Source: Fidelibacterota bacterium (GTDB lineage: Bacteria > Fidelibacterota > Marinisomatia > SCGC-AAA003-L08 > JACNLC01). From it: DNA of 64,000 nt. Below, piece by piece: positions 62,762-64,000 of the stretch. The stretch spans positions 1-64,000 of the forward strand of contig JACNLC010000050.1 of the NCBI GenBank assembly GCA_014381725.1. The letters run 5' to 3'. The stretch's first letter is position 1; each line of letters opens with the position of its first letter. Below the pieces are notes generated by a model. It saw only the letters and a program-made list of their open reading frames with translations, had not been told where the DNA came from and made no database searches. A program made the position numbers and the translations under genes.

Positions 62762-63847
62762 ATGATTATCAGTGAAAATAGTTCCGGCAAAAATAAGTCG
62801 GAGGAGCAACAAAATATTATTCTAAAAGGAATGTCTTTGCAAGAATTGCAAAAATGGGCAATATCTGTCGGACAAACTAGATTTCGTGGCACGCAATTAT
62901 TTGAATGGATGTATCGTGAAGGTGTGGACAACCCAACAGAAATGACTAATATATCGAAATCGTTTAGAGCTTTTCTTTCTGACAATTGCACTTTTTCCAC
63001 ACTAAAACTGAAAAAAATAAGCAAATCTCAAACTGAGCCAACTCAAAAATTTCTTTTCCAACTTAATGATGGACAATTTATCGAAACCGTCAGTATTATC
63101 GAAAATGATAGGCATACTGTCTGTGTTTCGTCACAAATTGGGTGTAATCTCGAGTGTGATTTTTGTGCAACTGCAACTTTGGGATTTAGTAGAAATTTAT
63201 CTGCAGGAGAGATTGTTGACCAATTAATATTTATTAGAAAATATATTGAACAACCAATTACAAATATAGTGTTTATGGGAATGGGTGAACCATTTCTCAA
63301 TTACAAACGAGTGATGACTGCTGCGGATATTTTTCATAATCCAAAAGGATTTAACTTAGCATCAACGCGAATTACAATTTCTACTGGAGGAATCGTCCCA
63401 AAAATTAAACAGTTTATAGATGAAAACAGAAAATACAAATTAGCTGTTTCGCTTAATGCACCAAATGATGAAATACGCTCTAAAATAATGCCAATTAACA
63501 ATAAATGGCAAATAGAGGAGATAATTAAAGCTGTTAAAAAATATTCAAATCAGAAAAGACGAAAAATAATGTTTGAATATGTGTTGATAAAAGATGTCAA
63601 TGATTCATCAAAAGATGCTCAACAACTTGTAAAATTATTAAAAAATATAGACTGCAAACTCAATATTATTCCATACAACGAAATGGGTGGGAAATATCAA
63701 CGACCGGATGAACAGACAATTGATAATTTTATGCAAATCCTATTTTCAAACCAAGGGAAAGTTAGAGTACTTACTCGCTGGAGTAAAGGTCAAGATATTG
63801 ATGCAGCTTGTGGGCAGTTAGCAACAAAACAAATGGAGATTGAATGA
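62762..63847 (+). CDS. rlmN: 23S rRNA/tRNA adenine-C2 methyltransferase
   Basis: 361 aa from ATG 62762; no clear ribosome-binding site, and the frame extends further upstream without support. Radical-SAM motif CNLECDFC (Cys128, Cys132, Cys135), preceded by RHTVCVSSQIG, with VFMGMGEPFLNY, STGGIVPKI and a late VRVLTRWSKGQDIDAACGQL segment whose Cys accepts the methyl group. It methylates A2503 of 23S rRNA and A37 of some tRNAs. It overlaps the next gene by 4 nt. Confidence 0.94.
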   Translation: MIISENSSGKNKSEEQQNIILKGMSLQELQKWAISVGQTRFRGTQLFEWMYREGVDNPTEMTNISKSFRAFLSDNCTFSTLKLKKISKSQTEPTQKFLFQLNDGQFIETVSIIENDRHTVCVSSQIGCNLECDFCATATLGFSRNLSAGEIVDQLIFIRKYIEQPITNIVFMGMGEPFLNYKRVMTAADIFHNPKGFNLASTRITISTGGIVPKIKQFIDENRKYKLAVSLNAPNDEIRSKIMPINNKWQIEEIIKAVKKYSNQKRRKIMFEYVLIKDVNDSSKDAQQLVKLLKNIDCKLNIIPYNEMGGKYQRPDEQTIDNFMQILFSNQGKVRVLTRWSKGQDIDAACGQLATKQMEIE

Positions 63848-64000
63848 ACCTAAATCAAATTTCAGAATTTATACAAAGCCGGTTACCACAATCTCCAAAA
63901 GTAGCTGTTGTTTTGGGGTCAGGATTGAGTTATTTTTCTAATAATCTAAAACATACAATTTCAATTCCTTATAATGAAATTCCAGGGTACTTACAACCAT
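63844..64000 (+). CDS. Purine nucleoside phosphorylase, partial
   Basis: Only the first 52 codons lie in the window and the gene runs off the end. The reading frame starts with ATG at 63844, sharing ATGA with the rlmN stop. The N-terminus contains VAVVLGSGLS and ISIPYNEIPGY, typical of trimeric PNP type I (PunA-like), where the phosphate-binding loop is VLGSGLG. The product would split purine nucleosides with phosphate. Confidence 0.8.
   Translation, partial: MNLNQISEFIQSRLPQSPKVAVVLGSGLSYFSNNLKHTISIPYNEIPGYLQP

Noticed and set aside
1..64000. tRNA or rRNA genes
   Set aside because: No cloverleaf-like or rRNA-like sequence was noticed in the intergenic gaps; a covariance-model scan was not possible.

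Overview
The window is A+T-rich (about two thirds A+T by eye) and reads as a chromosome piece from a Gram-negative bacterium of the FCB group. My best guess is Candidatus Marinimicrobia (Neomarinimicrobiota) or a close relative. The evidence is several very large secreted proteins ending in the same ~80-residue sorting-type domain (NYPNPFNP ... GVYF ... KMxLLK), PorV/FadL-like barrel proteins, a TonB-dependent receptor with an N-terminal carboxypeptidase-regulatory-like domain, and many lipoproteins. No rRNA or tRNA gene was seen, so the phylum is an inference from gene style.

Layout. 1-4.4 kb: a decayed copy of part of a DUF438 gene, a lipoprotein, and a DUF438/hemerythrin/PAS protein with a DUF1858/DUF2249-like partner, plus a membrane protein on the same strand. 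4.4-7.6 kb: a small cytosolic Cys-rich protein, then a three-gene unit (unknown DHH-like protein, pabB, dCMP deaminase). 7.6-11.7 kb: two outer-membrane barrel proteins, a ~410-bp intergenic palindromic element and a lamin-tail-domain surface protein. 11.8-26.7 kb: one surface operon (TonB receptor, secreted protein, PorV-like barrel, 1447-aa secreted protein with a degenerate zinc-protease motif, TPR lipoprotein, 1078-aa secreted protein) closed by a strong terminator. 26.9-38 kb: housekeeping (tandem-FKBP lipoprotein, thioredoxin/TPR lipoprotein, an ECF sigma / zinc anti-sigma / NifX-like operon, trxA, coaX, birA, topA, glyS, amidohydrolase), interrupted by a broken GxxExxY gene between inverted repeats.

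38-41.9 kb is the accessory region and the most interesting part. It holds two unknown proteins (one with a PD-(D/E)XK-like pattern), a RhuM gene, and the C-terminal stump of an MmeI-type restriction-modification enzyme. The RhuM/stump pair is bracketed by two ~300-bp direct repeats, and each of these ends in a single 36-nt CRISPR repeat of the Cas12a (type V-A) kind. There is no second repeat after either copy and no cas gene in the window. Homology between the copies stops exactly at the 3' end of the CRISPR repeat, as expected for leader plus first repeat followed by unrelated spacer-like sequence.

42-57.6 kb: a 1680-aa multidomain surface protein, a SRPBCC protein, an EEP-family nuclease/phosphatase, housekeeping genes (two Nudix, coaBC, glutaredoxin, M20 amidohydrolase, dapF, a divergent aroQ), then a dockerin-PNGase F-like secreted protein with an FG-GAP secreted protein behind it. 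57.6-64 kb: DMT transporter, PfkB kinase, TPR lipoprotein, a MoxR-DUF58 pair, rlmN, and the start of a purine nucleoside phosphorylase cut by the window end. A 44/46-identical repeat lies just upstream of both the PNGase gene and the PfkB gene.
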